64,000 bases of DNA, taken from the NCBI GenBank assembly GCA_016187925.1, contig JACPIS010000001.1:124001-188000 (forward strand), written 5' to 3'. Positions 41,499 through 50,360 of this stretch are shown here, piece by piece. Source of the stretch: Opitutia bacterium. Its GTDB lineage: Bacteria; Verrucomicrobiota; Verrucomicrobiia; Opitutales; Opitutaceae. The first letter of the stretch is position 1; the number at the start of each line of letters is the position of its first letter. The translations under genes were made by a program, and so were the position numbers. Below the pieces are notes generated by a model that made no database searches, had not been told where the DNA came from, and saw only the letters and a list, made by a program, of their open reading frames with translations.

Positions 41499-42766
41499 CA
41501 CACCGCGCGTCAAGGGACCGTCGCGCCGGTTTCGCGTTGGTCCTCACGCTGGCGTTGCTCGTCCTGCTTGTGCTGGCGCTCTACGCGCTGAGTGCGCTGA
41601 GCCGGACCGGCGGTCAGGTGGCCGGGAGCGGCGCCTATCAGACGCAGGCCCGGCAGCATGCATTGCTGGCCTTGGACATCGGATTGGGTGAACTGCAGCG
41701 GCACGCCGGTGACGACACGCGCATCACGGGTATGGCGGGCGTCACGGGCGTTGCGGCCAACGCCAGTAACAGCACGCGGCATTGGTGCGGTGTCTGGCGT
41801 AGCGATGGCGCCTTCGTTGGCTGGCTGACTTCCGGAGCGCAGACCAACGGGGTCGCCGCAGTGCAGAACGGTTTGCAGGCGGTCGAACTCGTCTCTGCGG
41901 GCAGCGTCGGTGCTGCGGCGGCCAACTCCGAGCATGTCATCGCGGGCAAGCTCCCCGTGACGGTTGCCGAGGTTCCCGGCGCTCCCGGAGTCGCCACGAC
42001 GGCAGGCCGCTACGCTTACCTCGTTCTCGATGAGGGCGTGAAGGTCAGCGCGTACTCCCCGCCGGCTGAACTGCGGTTGCCCGGGGTGCCGCCCTTGCTC
42101 ACCAGCACGTCTGCCACTTCAGCGCAGGGCAAACTGCGGACAGCGTACGGCACCTACTCGGCGAGACTGCCGGCGATGCTGAGCTACGAGCAGCTGAGTT
42201 TGCTGCCAACCCCGCTCACAGCACTGACGCCCTCGGTGCTGCAGGACAACTTTCACCACGTCACGCTCACAGGACGGACGGTCGAAGGCGGCCGCTATTA
42301 CACCGGCCAGATCAACCTCAACACTACTTCGGCCATCGTCTGGCGCAGCATCCTCGAGACCTATAATTCCGCCCCCGGCGCCACACCCCTCTCCAGCGCC
42401 AACCTCACCTCCCGCGGCAACGCCATCGCGAACGGATTCGCCGCATCCAACTCCGGCAAGTCGGTCAACGGCCCCTTCACCTCGGTCGCGGCATTCGGCG
42501 GCAGCACGCTGCTTTCGGGCAATCTGCCCAGTCCGACCACAGCGGCGCAGTTCATGAGCGCCATCGGCACGATGCTGACCGTGCGTTCGGACACCTTTCG
42601 CATCCGCGGCTACGGAGAGGCGCTTAACCCCGCCGACAGCACCGGGATTGAAGCCACGGCGTATTGCGAGGCCATCGTCCAGCGCACCCTCGATCCGGCG
42701 CCCAACGGCCTCGGCCGGCGGTTTGTCGTGCTTCACTTCCGTTGGCTCGGACCAACCGACCTCTAA
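41495..42766 (+). CDS. GspK-like minor pseudopilin / type II secretion component
   Basis: GTG start; AGFALVLTLALLVLLVLALYALSALSRTGGQ, no Glu5 as expected for GspK. Confidence 0.7.
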   Translation: MTHRASRDRRAGFALVLTLALLVLLVLALYALSALSRTGGQVAGSGAYQTQARQHALLALDIGLGELQRHAGDDTRITGMAGVTGVAANASNSTRHWCGVWRSDGAFVGWLTSGAQTNGVAAVQNGLQAVELVSAGSVGAAAANSEHVIAGKLPVTVAEVPGAPGVATTAGRYAYLVLDEGVKVSAYSPPAELRLPGVPPLLTSTSATSAQGKLRTAYGTYSARLPAMLSYEQLSLLPTPLTALTPSVLQDNFHHVTLTGRTVEGGRYYTGQINLNTTSAIVWRSILETYNSAPGATPLSSANLTSRGNAIANGFAASNSGKSVNGPFTSVAAFGGSTLLSGNLPSPTTAAQFMSAIGTMLTVRSDTFRIRGYGEALNPADSTGIEATAYCEAIVQRTLDPAPNGLGRRFVVLHFRWLGPTDL

Positions 42767-42819
42767 AAAAATCTTGTGGATTTCGCCCGCAAATTATGTC
42801 TTCTACGCCGTTCTCGGTC

Positions 42820-42894
42820 GCCAGAGTAGCTCAGTGGTAGAGCAGGGGACTCATAAGCCCTTGGTCGGCAGTTCAATCCTGCCCTCTGGCACCA
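42820..42894 (+). tRNA. tRNA-Met (anticodon CAT, elongator type), CCA encoded
   Basis: GCCAGAG/CTCTGGC acceptor, loop CTCATAA, T-arm GGCAGTTCAATCCTGCC, ACCA. Confidence 0.93.
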
Positions 42895-42923
42895 CTTTTC
42901 ACCAGTCGCCGGCTGGAAAGCAA

Positions 42924-42957
42924 CAAACCGCGGTCAACTCCGCGGTTTGCTCTTTTT
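42924..42957 (+). terminator. terminator after tRNA-Met
   Basis: CAAACCGCGG-tcaact-CCGCGGTTTG then CTCTTTTT. Confidence 0.85.
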
Positions 42958-42976
42958 CAACGAAATGGGAAGCGGG

Positions 42977-44608
42977 TTACTTCTCTGAATTGCCGTAGGG
43001 TATCGGGGGCAACCGAAGCTCCCCGAGGAATTTGTTATGCCGGCGGGCAGCATCGGTGATTTTTCGCTCCAGCTCGACCAGCCCAGAGTGAGTCTTGGCC
43101 AGATCAATCTCCGCTTCGGCGGTGGCCGTGCTGATGTAGCGGGAGATGTTCAGGTTGTAGCCTTCGGCTTCGATGCGATCCAGCGGGACGCGCTTGGAGT
43201 AACGGTCTTCCTCGCGGCGGTCGCGGTAGGTTTCGACGATCTTGTCGATATGCTCCGCGGAGAGAACATTCTGGCGCTTGCCTTTTTCAAAGTGCTCGGC
43301 GGCATTGATAAAGAGGACGTCATCGGGCTTCTTGCACTTCTTGAGGACGAGGATGCAGACGGGGATTCCGGTGGAGTAGAAGAGATTCGCGGGCAGGCCG
43401 ATGACGGTGTCGACGTGACCGTCTTTGAGGAGCTTCGTGCGGATACGTTCTTCGGCGCCGCCGCGGAAGAGGACGCCGTGGGGCAGGATGATGGCCATGA
43501 CGCCCTGCTCCTTCAGGTAGTGGAAGCCGTGGAGGAGAAAGGCGAAGTCGGCGGCGGATTTGGGGGCGATGCCGTGGTTTTTGAAGCGGACGTCCTCGCC
43601 CAGCTCCTCCTTCGATTCCCAGCGGAGACTGAAGGGCGGGTTGGCGACGATGGCGTCGAACTTGGGCATCTTGGCGGGGTTCGTCTCCCGTAGTATGTCC
43701 CAGTCGTTGGTGAGGGTGTCGCCGTGGTAGATTTCGAACTCCGTATCCTTCACCCCGTGCAGCAGCATGTTCATGCGGGCGAGATTGTAGGTCGTGATGT
43801 TCTTCTCCTGGCCGTGGATTTTGCCGATGGTGCCGCCCTGCTTCTTGAGCTGCTGCCGCACATTGAGGAGGAGTGAGCCGGAGCCGCAGGCGAAGTCGAA
43901 GACGCTGCCGAGGTGCTTCACCGGGCCGGTATTTGGCTCCTGACTGTCGAGGGTGACGATACGCGAGAGAATCGTAGAGATCTGTTGCGGGGTGTAGAAC
44001 TCGCCCGCCTTCCTGCCGGAGCCGGCGGCGAACTGGCCGATGAGGTATTCGTAGGCATCGCCGAGGGCGTCGACGTCGCTGGAGAACTCCTTCAGGCCCT
44101 TGGCGATCTCCTTGATAATGTCGCAGAGCTTGGCGTTTTTGTCGGCGTGGGTGCGGCCGAGTTTTTCAGAGCTGAGGTTGATCTCGGAGAAGAGGCCGAG
44201 AAAAGCGCTCTCAAAGGACTCGTTTTCGATGTATTTGAAGCCCTCGCGCAGCGTTTCCAGAAGGTCGCCGCTCTGGTTCTTGGCGAGGTTGGCGATGTTG
44301 GCCCAGAGGTGGTCCGGCTTGATGACGTAGTGGACCTTGCGCCGCATCTGCTTCTCGAAATCCACGACGTCGCCGGGATTGTTGGCATACCAGATCGCGA
44401 GCGGGACACGGGGATCATCGGCCCCGAACTTCGGGTAGTCGGAGCCTAGCTCCTTTTTGGCGGCGACCTCATAGTTGTCGGAGAGGTAGCGCAGGAAGAG
44501 GAAGGCCAGCATGTAGTCGCGGAAGTCGTCCGCGTTCATCGCGCCGCGCAGTTGGTCGGCGATCGCCCACAAGGTTTTGCCGAGGCGTTGTTGGTCTTGG
44601 GCGGTCAT
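42977..44608 (-). CDS. hsdM: type I restriction-modification DNA methyltransferase subunit
   Basis: FDFACGSGSLLLNV (SAM motif I), FDAIVANPPFSLRW (NPPF), HsdM N-terminal domain. Confidence 0.96.
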   Translation of the reverse strand: MTAQDQQRLGKTLWAIADQLRGAMNADDFRDYMLAFLFLRYLSDNYEVAAKKELGSDYPKFGADDPRVPLAIWYANNPGDVVDFEKQMRRKVHYVIKPDHLWANIANLAKNQSGDLLETLREGFKYIENESFESAFLGLFSEINLSSEKLGRTHADKNAKLCDIIKEIAKGLKEFSSDVDALGDAYEYLIGQFAAGSGRKAGEFYTPQQISTILSRIVTLDSQEPNTGPVKHLGSVFDFACGSGSLLLNVRQQLKKQGGTIGKIHGQEKNITTYNLARMNMLLHGVKDTEFEIYHGDTLTNDWDILRETNPAKMPKFDAIVANPPFSLRWESKEELGEDVRFKNHGIAPKSAADFAFLLHGFHYLKEQGVMAIILPHGVLFRGGAEERIRTKLLKDGHVDTVIGLPANLFYSTGIPVCILVLKKCKKPDDVLFINAAEHFEKGKRQNVLSAEHIDKIVETYRDRREEDRYSKRVPLDRIEAEGYNLNISRYISTATAEAEIDLAKTHSGLVELERKITDAARRHNKFLGELRLPPIPYGNSEK

Positions 44609-45774
44609 GTAGAGAGGACTTCCTTGGGGGTCTCAGGAAGCAAGGCTTTGTTGAACGGGTAATAGGTCAGGAAATCATCGAGGACCTTTTCAAAATGCTC
44701 TTTCGTCTCGGGGAGCATCTCCGTGGGTTCGTAGTAGGAGTAATTCCCGTGGCTCAGCACGTTTAGAATTCGCCCGAAAAGCGTTTCATCCGGGTCGTCA
44801 GCCGGCTTCTTGATACAAACCGAAAATTTAGGATGACCGTGGAAAGTGCCGGCTTTCTCAAGTAAGCCGCGAAGCGCGTTGAAATGATGCGTGCGAAGTT
44901 CATCTGCCTCACGGGCCTCACATATTTCTTTCAGGAGTGCCAAGTGGTGAAAGAAAGGGGTGTCGCCGGTGTAAGTCAGCGTAAAAACTCCTGTCTTTCT
45001 CGATCGAGCCAGAAACTGCGAAGAGAACTTCTTCCGATCAATTTCGCGGAGTTCATTCCACAGCACGTTGAAAAACAGCGAATGATGCGAAGATATCACG
45101 ACCTTGATCGTGTGGCCCTTCGACTCAAGCAGTTGGGCGAGGTGATGGCCGACCGCAATGGCGTTGTTTTCGTCCAAAGATGAGATCGGATCGTCGACGT
45201 AGATGTATTTCACCCATTTGTAGGCCTCGGCGCCATCGAGCGCCAGTTGGGCAATGGCCAGGAAGAAACACCAGATGAACAGGCGTTCTTCCCCTCTGGA
45301 AATCTTGATGTTCTCGGCAACCACGGTTCCGGCCGGGGTCAGGATGTTACGATAGAAGCGGACGATTCGCCGCTCCCGGAGCACCTTTCCGCTCTCATCT
45401 TTCACCGGCACCTTGTCTAACTTGAAATCGAAGTCGGCATAGCGGCGTAGGTATGGCCGAATGCGGTTATCCATTTCCAGCTCTTCAAGGCCGGCGAAGA
45501 AGTGCGACGATGGGTGGAGGACGAGGTAGCGTTCGCTGTCTCCGTCCAAGTCATTGTGCCAGGAGAAAAGGTCTTCGGTGTAAGCGTTGAAATAGAGTGT
45601 ATCAGCCGCTCCCTGCTTCTTGGCGATGTCTTTGAATGACATCGAAAGTCGTGTCTTGCCGGTCCCATTGTAGGCGTAGAGCAGAACAAACCGCTTTGGC
45701 TTTTCTTCGTTGTTCAGTTCTTGGCGCAGATGGGCCGCCAATTCGTCGTGGTCCTTGAAGGTGGCCGTGCTCAT
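44605..45774 (-). CDS. PrrC/RloC-like ABC-type ATPase embedded in the type I R-M operon, candidate HEPN ribonuclease
   Basis: Walker A AYNGTGKTRLS, signature-like ISRGEERLFIWCFFLAIAQ, Walker B YIYVDDPISSLDENN, VVISSHHSLFFNVLW, C-terminal RILNVLSH (R-x6-H). Confidence 0.8.
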   Translation of the reverse strand: MSTATFKDHDELAAHLRQELNNEEKPKRFVLLYAYNGTGKTRLSMSFKDIAKKQGAADTLYFNAYTEDLFSWHNDLDGDSERYLVLHPSSHFFAGLEELEMDNRIRPYLRRYADFDFKLDKVPVKDESGKVLRERRIVRFYRNILTPAGTVVAENIKISRGEERLFIWCFFLAIAQLALDGAEAYKWVKYIYVDDPISSLDENNAIAVGHHLAQLLESKGHTIKVVISSHHSLFFNVLWNELREIDRKKFSSQFLARSRKTGVFTLTYTGDTPFFHHLALLKEICEAREADELRTHHFNALRGLLEKAGTFHGHPKFSVCIKKPADDPDETLFGRILNVLSHGNYSYYEPTEMLPETKEHFEKVLDDFLTYYPFNKALLPETPKEVLST

Positions 45775-46997
45775 GCGTTGGTGTCCGCGGGGGACGGGAA
45801 GAGCTGCTGGAGGAGGCCTTGCTTGTGGTTCTGGAGGGCGGCGAGCTGGTCGCTTTGGGCGGCGATCAGGTCGTCGAGCGAGCTCAGGCAAGTGGCGATG
45901 CGGCGCTGCTCGTCGGGCTTGGGAATCTGCGTCTTGTAAGTGAGCAGCGCGTCCCGGTTGATCTTCGGAATCTTGCCTCGGTCGGAACTCCGGATGGCGT
46001 AGTCGAGAAACGTTTCTGAAAGGAGCAAAAACAAGAGATAACTACGGAGCAGGCCACCACTAGCGGGACGGATCGGGTAAATGTCTGCGCTGCAGATGCC
46101 CTTGAAATTAGGTGCGGCAACCTTGTTCAACGCGGGACGGATTTTTGAGTAGAGAACGTCGTTTCCATCAAAAACGTAATTTCCACTAATGACGCCCTTT
46201 TCGCGCGCAGATTTCACGTTCACAACCTTGCCGGAATCGGACTCGATGTTCTCGCTGCCGATCTGCGGGAAGTCACAATAAGGCTGTTCCTTCGGGTCAA
46301 TTTGACCGGAGGCAACCTCCACGATTTCACCTAGCGTCTTCTCTTCCCACTCCGGGGCGGAGTGGAACTCGGGGAAGCGGAGGCGGGGGATGGTTTCGCC
46401 TTCGCGGGGGAAGAGCTGCTGCATGAGCCCTTTTTTGTGGGCCTTGAGCGCGTCGAGTTTCTGGCTTTCGGCTCCGATCAGCTCGTCCAGCGTGCTCAGG
46501 CACTCGGCGATTTTCTGTTGTTCGGTCGGGGACGGAACCGAAACGAGCATCGGAGCAAATTCGGAAATCCAATGTCGTTCGTGCGCGCCAACCTCGAACG
46601 AAAGCGTCTGCAGACGCTCATACATGAACTTGATATTCGCTCCCGCTTTGGCCTTCAAAATCTTCATCGCGGAAGACTTTGCCTTGAACGGAAAGTCGAC
46701 GAACTGCGTCGCTGTCGTGAAGTCGTCGAAAATGATTACCGGCAGGCCATCTTTGAAAATACCATGCTGCTCGTTTGTGTAGCCGAGGATAAAGGTCTTT
46801 CCGGCAGTTAGGACCGGCGTCTTGAAGGAGTCGCTGTAGTTGGTGTCTGAAACCAAATATGGCGTCGGTTGTTCGTAGTCCAAACAGGCTTCGAGCGGCT
46901 TTGGCGTCCAACCGGGAGCATCCCGAAACTCCGGAAAACGCAGCTTGGGCGTGAGAGCGGGCTGGGCGTCGCGCGGCGTGGCTGTCGGGCGCGTCAT
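45771..46997 (-). CDS. hsdS: type I restriction-modification specificity subunit
   Basis: Two target-recognition halves, each introduced by LRFPEF..APxWxxKxLExxx and joined by LDELIGAESQKLDALKAHKKGLMQQLFP repeats. Confidence 0.95.
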   Translation of the reverse strand: MTRPTATPRDAQPALTPKLRFPEFRDAPGWTPKPLEACLDYEQPTPYLVSDTNYSDSFKTPVLTAGKTFILGYTNEQHGIFKDGLPVIIFDDFTTATQFVDFPFKAKSSAMKILKAKAGANIKFMYERLQTLSFEVGAHERHWISEFAPMLVSVPSPTEQQKIAECLSTLDELIGAESQKLDALKAHKKGLMQQLFPREGETIPRLRFPEFHSAPEWEEKTLGEIVEVASGQIDPKEQPYCDFPQIGSENIESDSGKVVNVKSAREKGVISGNYVFDGNDVLYSKIRPALNKVAAPNFKGICSADIYPIRPASGGLLRSYLLFLLLSETFLDYAIRSSDRGKIPKINRDALLTYKTQIPKPDEQRRIATCLSSLDDLIAAQSDQLAALQNHKQGLLQQLFPSPADTNA

Positions 46998-49900
46998 GAT
47001 TCGTAGGCGTTGAGGCCGGAGATTTCGCGGCCGGCGGCACGCTGCTTGAGCACGGGAACGAGGTCTTCCATCAGGGCGAGCTCGGCGACGCGGCGGGCTT
47101 TCCAATTCAGGCCGAGCGGGGCGAGGAGTTCGGTGAGTTGCTCGCCGTCGAAGACCATCCGCTGAAGGATGGCGTCCACGAAGGCCTGGAGGCGTTCGGT
47201 GGGGAGGGCATGTTTCCGCGCGATGGCGGCGAGTTCGGCGGCGAGACGTTCGTCGCGGAAGCGTTCGAAGCCGGCGCGGATTTCCTTTTCCGAGCGGCCC
47301 TTCACAGCGCCGAGCGAGTCGATGTATTCGACGATGAGCCGGCCGTCGTCCATGAAACGGGCCTCGCTGCGGATCAGGCCGACGAGCTGGTCGCGAGTGA
47401 GCGTGAGTTTGCCCGGCGCCTGGTTGGCGTAGCGGGTGATCAGGCCCATGATGTAGTCGTAATCGATGTCGGCCGAGGCGAAGAGGACGAACTCGAAGTC
47501 GAGGGCCTCGACGGCGGGGCTGGCGCTGGCGTCGGGCTTGGCCTGCTCAGCTTTGAGGCGCTGAGCAGTCTCCAGGTAAACGCCGCGGAAGGCGTTGAGC
47601 CGGTCCGTGGGCAGGAGCCGCTCCACTTCCTGGTCAATCTCCGGGGGGCGGTCGGTATATTGGTCGAGCTGGGTCTTGAGGCGCTGGACCTCGCGGAAGC
47701 GCTCGATGAAGGCGGCGCGGGCCTCGTCGCCCCGCAGGGCGGGCACGGACTCGGGCACGGGCGCGAGGTCCTGCGAGCGGAGGAAATCGTCGAGCTGGCC
47801 GAGGGCGGTCTTGAGTTTCTCGACGACCTTGGGCGCGGACTCGACGAGCCAGATTTCGCGGGCCTCGGTCTGGTTTTCGACGCCGGAGAACATGACGACG
47901 GCGGCATCGACGGCGGTCTGCTGCGCGCGGAAGTCGAGGATCTGCCCGTGGGGCTTGGTGGCGTTGAGGACGCGGTTGGTGCGGGAGAAGGCCTGGATGA
48001 GGCCGTGGTGCTTCAGGTTCTTGTCGACGTAGAGGGTGTTGAGGAACTTTGAGTCGAAGCCGGTGAGGAGCATGTCCACGACAATGGTGACATCGATCTT
48101 CTCGGCGCCCTTGCCGGGGAGGTCGGCGTTGGGGAATTTCTGGTTTTTGATCCGCTGCTGGACGTCCTGGTAGTAGAGATCGAACTCGGCGAGGGTGTGG
48201 GCGGTGCCGTAGCGGGTGTTGTAGTCAGCGATGATGGCGAGGAGCGCGGCCTTCTTGCCCTCGGGATCGACCTCGTTGTCGGCCTTTTCCTGCTGGAGGT
48301 CTTCCTGAAGCTGTTGGACGTCGCGATTGCCCTCGGCGGGCGGGGAGAAGACAGCGGCAATCTTGAGCGGGACAAACGCGGGATCGGCGGCCGAGCGTTC
48401 GGCCTGCAGGCGGGCGAAGAGCTGGTGATACTCGATGGCGTCGTCGATGGAGGCGGTGGCGAGGAGGGCGTTGAAGCGTCGGGCGTGGGTCGCGGCGTCG
48501 TGTTTGTCGAGGATGGCGCGGATGACGGCCTGCTTTTCAAGGACGCGGCCGGGCTTGGGAGTCTCCTCGCCCGCGGGTTTGAAGTAGTCCACGTGGAAGC
48601 GCAGGACGTTTTTGTCCTCGATGGCGTGGGTGATGGTGTATTTGTGCAGCTCCCGCTGGAAGGTCTCAACGGTGGTGCGGTAGGAGGCCTGGTTGCCGTC
48701 GATCTGAATGCGGGAGGCGTTTTCCTCGAAAATGGGGGTGCCGGTGAAGCCGAAGAGCTGCGCGCGGGGGAAGAACTCTTTGATCGCCTCGTGGTTGTCG
48801 CCGAACTGGGAGCGGTGGCACTCGTCAAAGATGAAGACGAAGCGCTTGTCGCGGAGTGGCGCGAGGAGCTGCGCGTAGGTTTCCTTGCCCTGCTGGGTGC
48901 GCTGGCGGTTGCGCTTGCTGCCCTCGTCGAGGGCGAGGCCGAGCTTCTGGATGGTGGCGACGATGACCTTGTCGGCCTTGTCGTCGGAGAGGAGGCGGCG
49001 GACGAGGGTGGCGGTGTTGGTGTTCTCCTCGACGCAGCCCTCCTGGAAGCGGTTGAACTCCTCGCGCGTCTGGCGGTCGAGGTCCTTGCGGTCCACGACG
49101 AAGAGGCACTTGTCGATGGCAGGGTTGTCGCGGAGGAGCGTGGAAGCCTTGAAGGAGGTGAGGGTCTTGCCGCTGCCGGTGGTGTGCCAGATGTAGCCGT
49201 TGCCGTTGTTCTGGTCGATACAGTCCACGATGCTCTGGACGGCGTAGATCTGATACGGGCGCATCATGAGGAGCTTTTGCTCGCTCTGGATGAGGACCAT
49301 GTAGCGGCTGATCATGCGGCCGAGGTCGCATTTTTGCAGGAAGTGGTCGGCGAAGGTGTCGAGGTGGGCGATGGGTTTGTTGGCGCGATCAGCCCAGCGG
49401 TAAACGGGCAGGAACTGCTCTTCGGCATCGAAGGCAAAGTGCCGGGCGTTGTTGTTGGCGAAGTAGAAGGTCGAGTCGCGGTTGCTGATGATGAAAAGTT
49501 GGACGAAGCAGAGGAGCGTGCGGGTGTAGCCGTTGCCGGGCGCGTTTTTGAAATCGACCGTCTGTTCCATTATGCGACGCCGGCTTCTGTCGAACGCTGA
49601 ATCATTCTGGTCGGCGACTCCGGGTGCGCCTGCGAAATGTGGATTGCCGAGGTCGGCCTTATAGTCGGCGATTTGCTTCAACGCGCGGCGCGGGCTGACG
49701 CCGAGGGTCTTGAGCTCTACTTGGGCGACGGGGACGCCGTTGATGAGCAGAAGGACATCGTAGCGGTGGTAGCTGTAGTCGGTGTTGATGCGGAGCTGGT
49801 GGACGACCTCGAAGTCATTTTTGCACCAGTCGCGGATGTTCACCAGGGTGTAGGAAAGCGGGGTGCCGTCGTCGCGGGTGAAGTCGTTTTTCTCGCGGAG

Positions 49901-50161
49901 GCGGATGGAGTTTTTGAAGACGTCGGGGGAGACGAGATCGTCGAGCAGGCGGGAGAATTCGGCATCGGTCAGGCGGACGCGGTTCAGGGCCTCGAATTTT
50001 TGCCGGAAATTAGCTTCGAGGGCGGCACGGTCGCGGATGTCGGGGCGATGCGTGTATTTCAGGTCCTTTAGCTTCTCAATGAAGGACTCCTCGATGTCCT
50101 GTTCCCTGACTACGGAAGGCCGGCGATCCGGGTCGGGTGGATAAATGACTTTAGAAGGCAT
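46994..50161 (-). CDS. hsdR: type I restriction endonuclease subunit R
   Basis: N-terminal nuclease domain, helicase motifs IWHTTGSGKTLTSF, FIFDECHRSQFGD, FGFTGTPIF; 1055 aa. Confidence 0.96.
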   Translation of the reverse strand: MPSKVIYPPDPDRRPSVVREQDIEESFIEKLKDLKYTHRPDIRDRAALEANFRQKFEALNRVRLTDAEFSRLLDDLVSPDVFKNSIRLREKNDFTRDDGTPLSYTLVNIRDWCKNDFEVVHQLRINTDYSYHRYDVLLLINGVPVAQVELKTLGVSPRRALKQIADYKADLGNPHFAGAPGVADQNDSAFDRSRRRIMEQTVDFKNAPGNGYTRTLLCFVQLFIISNRDSTFYFANNNARHFAFDAEEQFLPVYRWADRANKPIAHLDTFADHFLQKCDLGRMISRYMVLIQSEQKLLMMRPYQIYAVQSIVDCIDQNNGNGYIWHTTGSGKTLTSFKASTLLRDNPAIDKCLFVVDRKDLDRQTREEFNRFQEGCVEENTNTATLVRRLLSDDKADKVIVATIQKLGLALDEGSKRNRQRTQQGKETYAQLLAPLRDKRFVFIFDECHRSQFGDNHEAIKEFFPRAQLFGFTGTPIFEENASRIQIDGNQASYRTTVETFQRELHKYTITHAIEDKNVLRFHVDYFKPAGEETPKPGRVLEKQAVIRAILDKHDAATHARRFNALLATASIDDAIEYHQLFARLQAERSAADPAFVPLKIAAVFSPPAEGNRDVQQLQEDLQQEKADNEVDPEGKKAALLAIIADYNTRYGTAHTLAEFDLYYQDVQQRIKNQKFPNADLPGKGAEKIDVTIVVDMLLTGFDSKFLNTLYVDKNLKHHGLIQAFSRTNRVLNATKPHGQILDFRAQQTAVDAAVVMFSGVENQTEAREIWLVESAPKVVEKLKTALGQLDDFLRSQDLAPVPESVPALRGDEARAAFIERFREVQRLKTQLDQYTDRPPEIDQEVERLLPTDRLNAFRGVYLETAQRLKAEQAKPDASASPAVEALDFEFVLFASADIDYDYIMGLITRYANQAPGKLTLTRDQLVGLIRSEARFMDDGRLIVEYIDSLGAVKGRSEKEIRAGFERFRDERLAAELAAIARKHALPTERLQAFVDAILQRMVFDGEQLTELLAPLGLNWKARRVAELALMEDLVPVLKQRAAGREISGLNAYES

Positions 50162-50337
50162 GGGGAGGACGTGAAGCGGCGGTCAAACTGCCGGCAGGCC
50201 CGTTGATTGCCAAGCGGTTTTGAGCCGCATAGCTGTCGGAAGAAGGCGCAGAGTTCAAGAAATGGATTCTGCGCTGCCGCCGAGATTGACCGCGCCGGGA
50301 GAGCTGCGGAAAACTGTTTGGCATCGGGCCATTGAGG

Positions 50338-50360
50338 CTATCAGTGTCCATCAGTGGTTA
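50338..50360 (+). repeat. short tandem leader motif (ATCnGYGT type), copy A
   Basis: CTATCAGTGTCCATCAGTGGTTA; overlaps the GTG start of the next gene. Confidence 0.55.

Noticed and set aside
48197-49600. 467-aa plus-strand ORF opposite hsdR
   Set aside because: Antisense of HsdR helicase motifs; biased composition.
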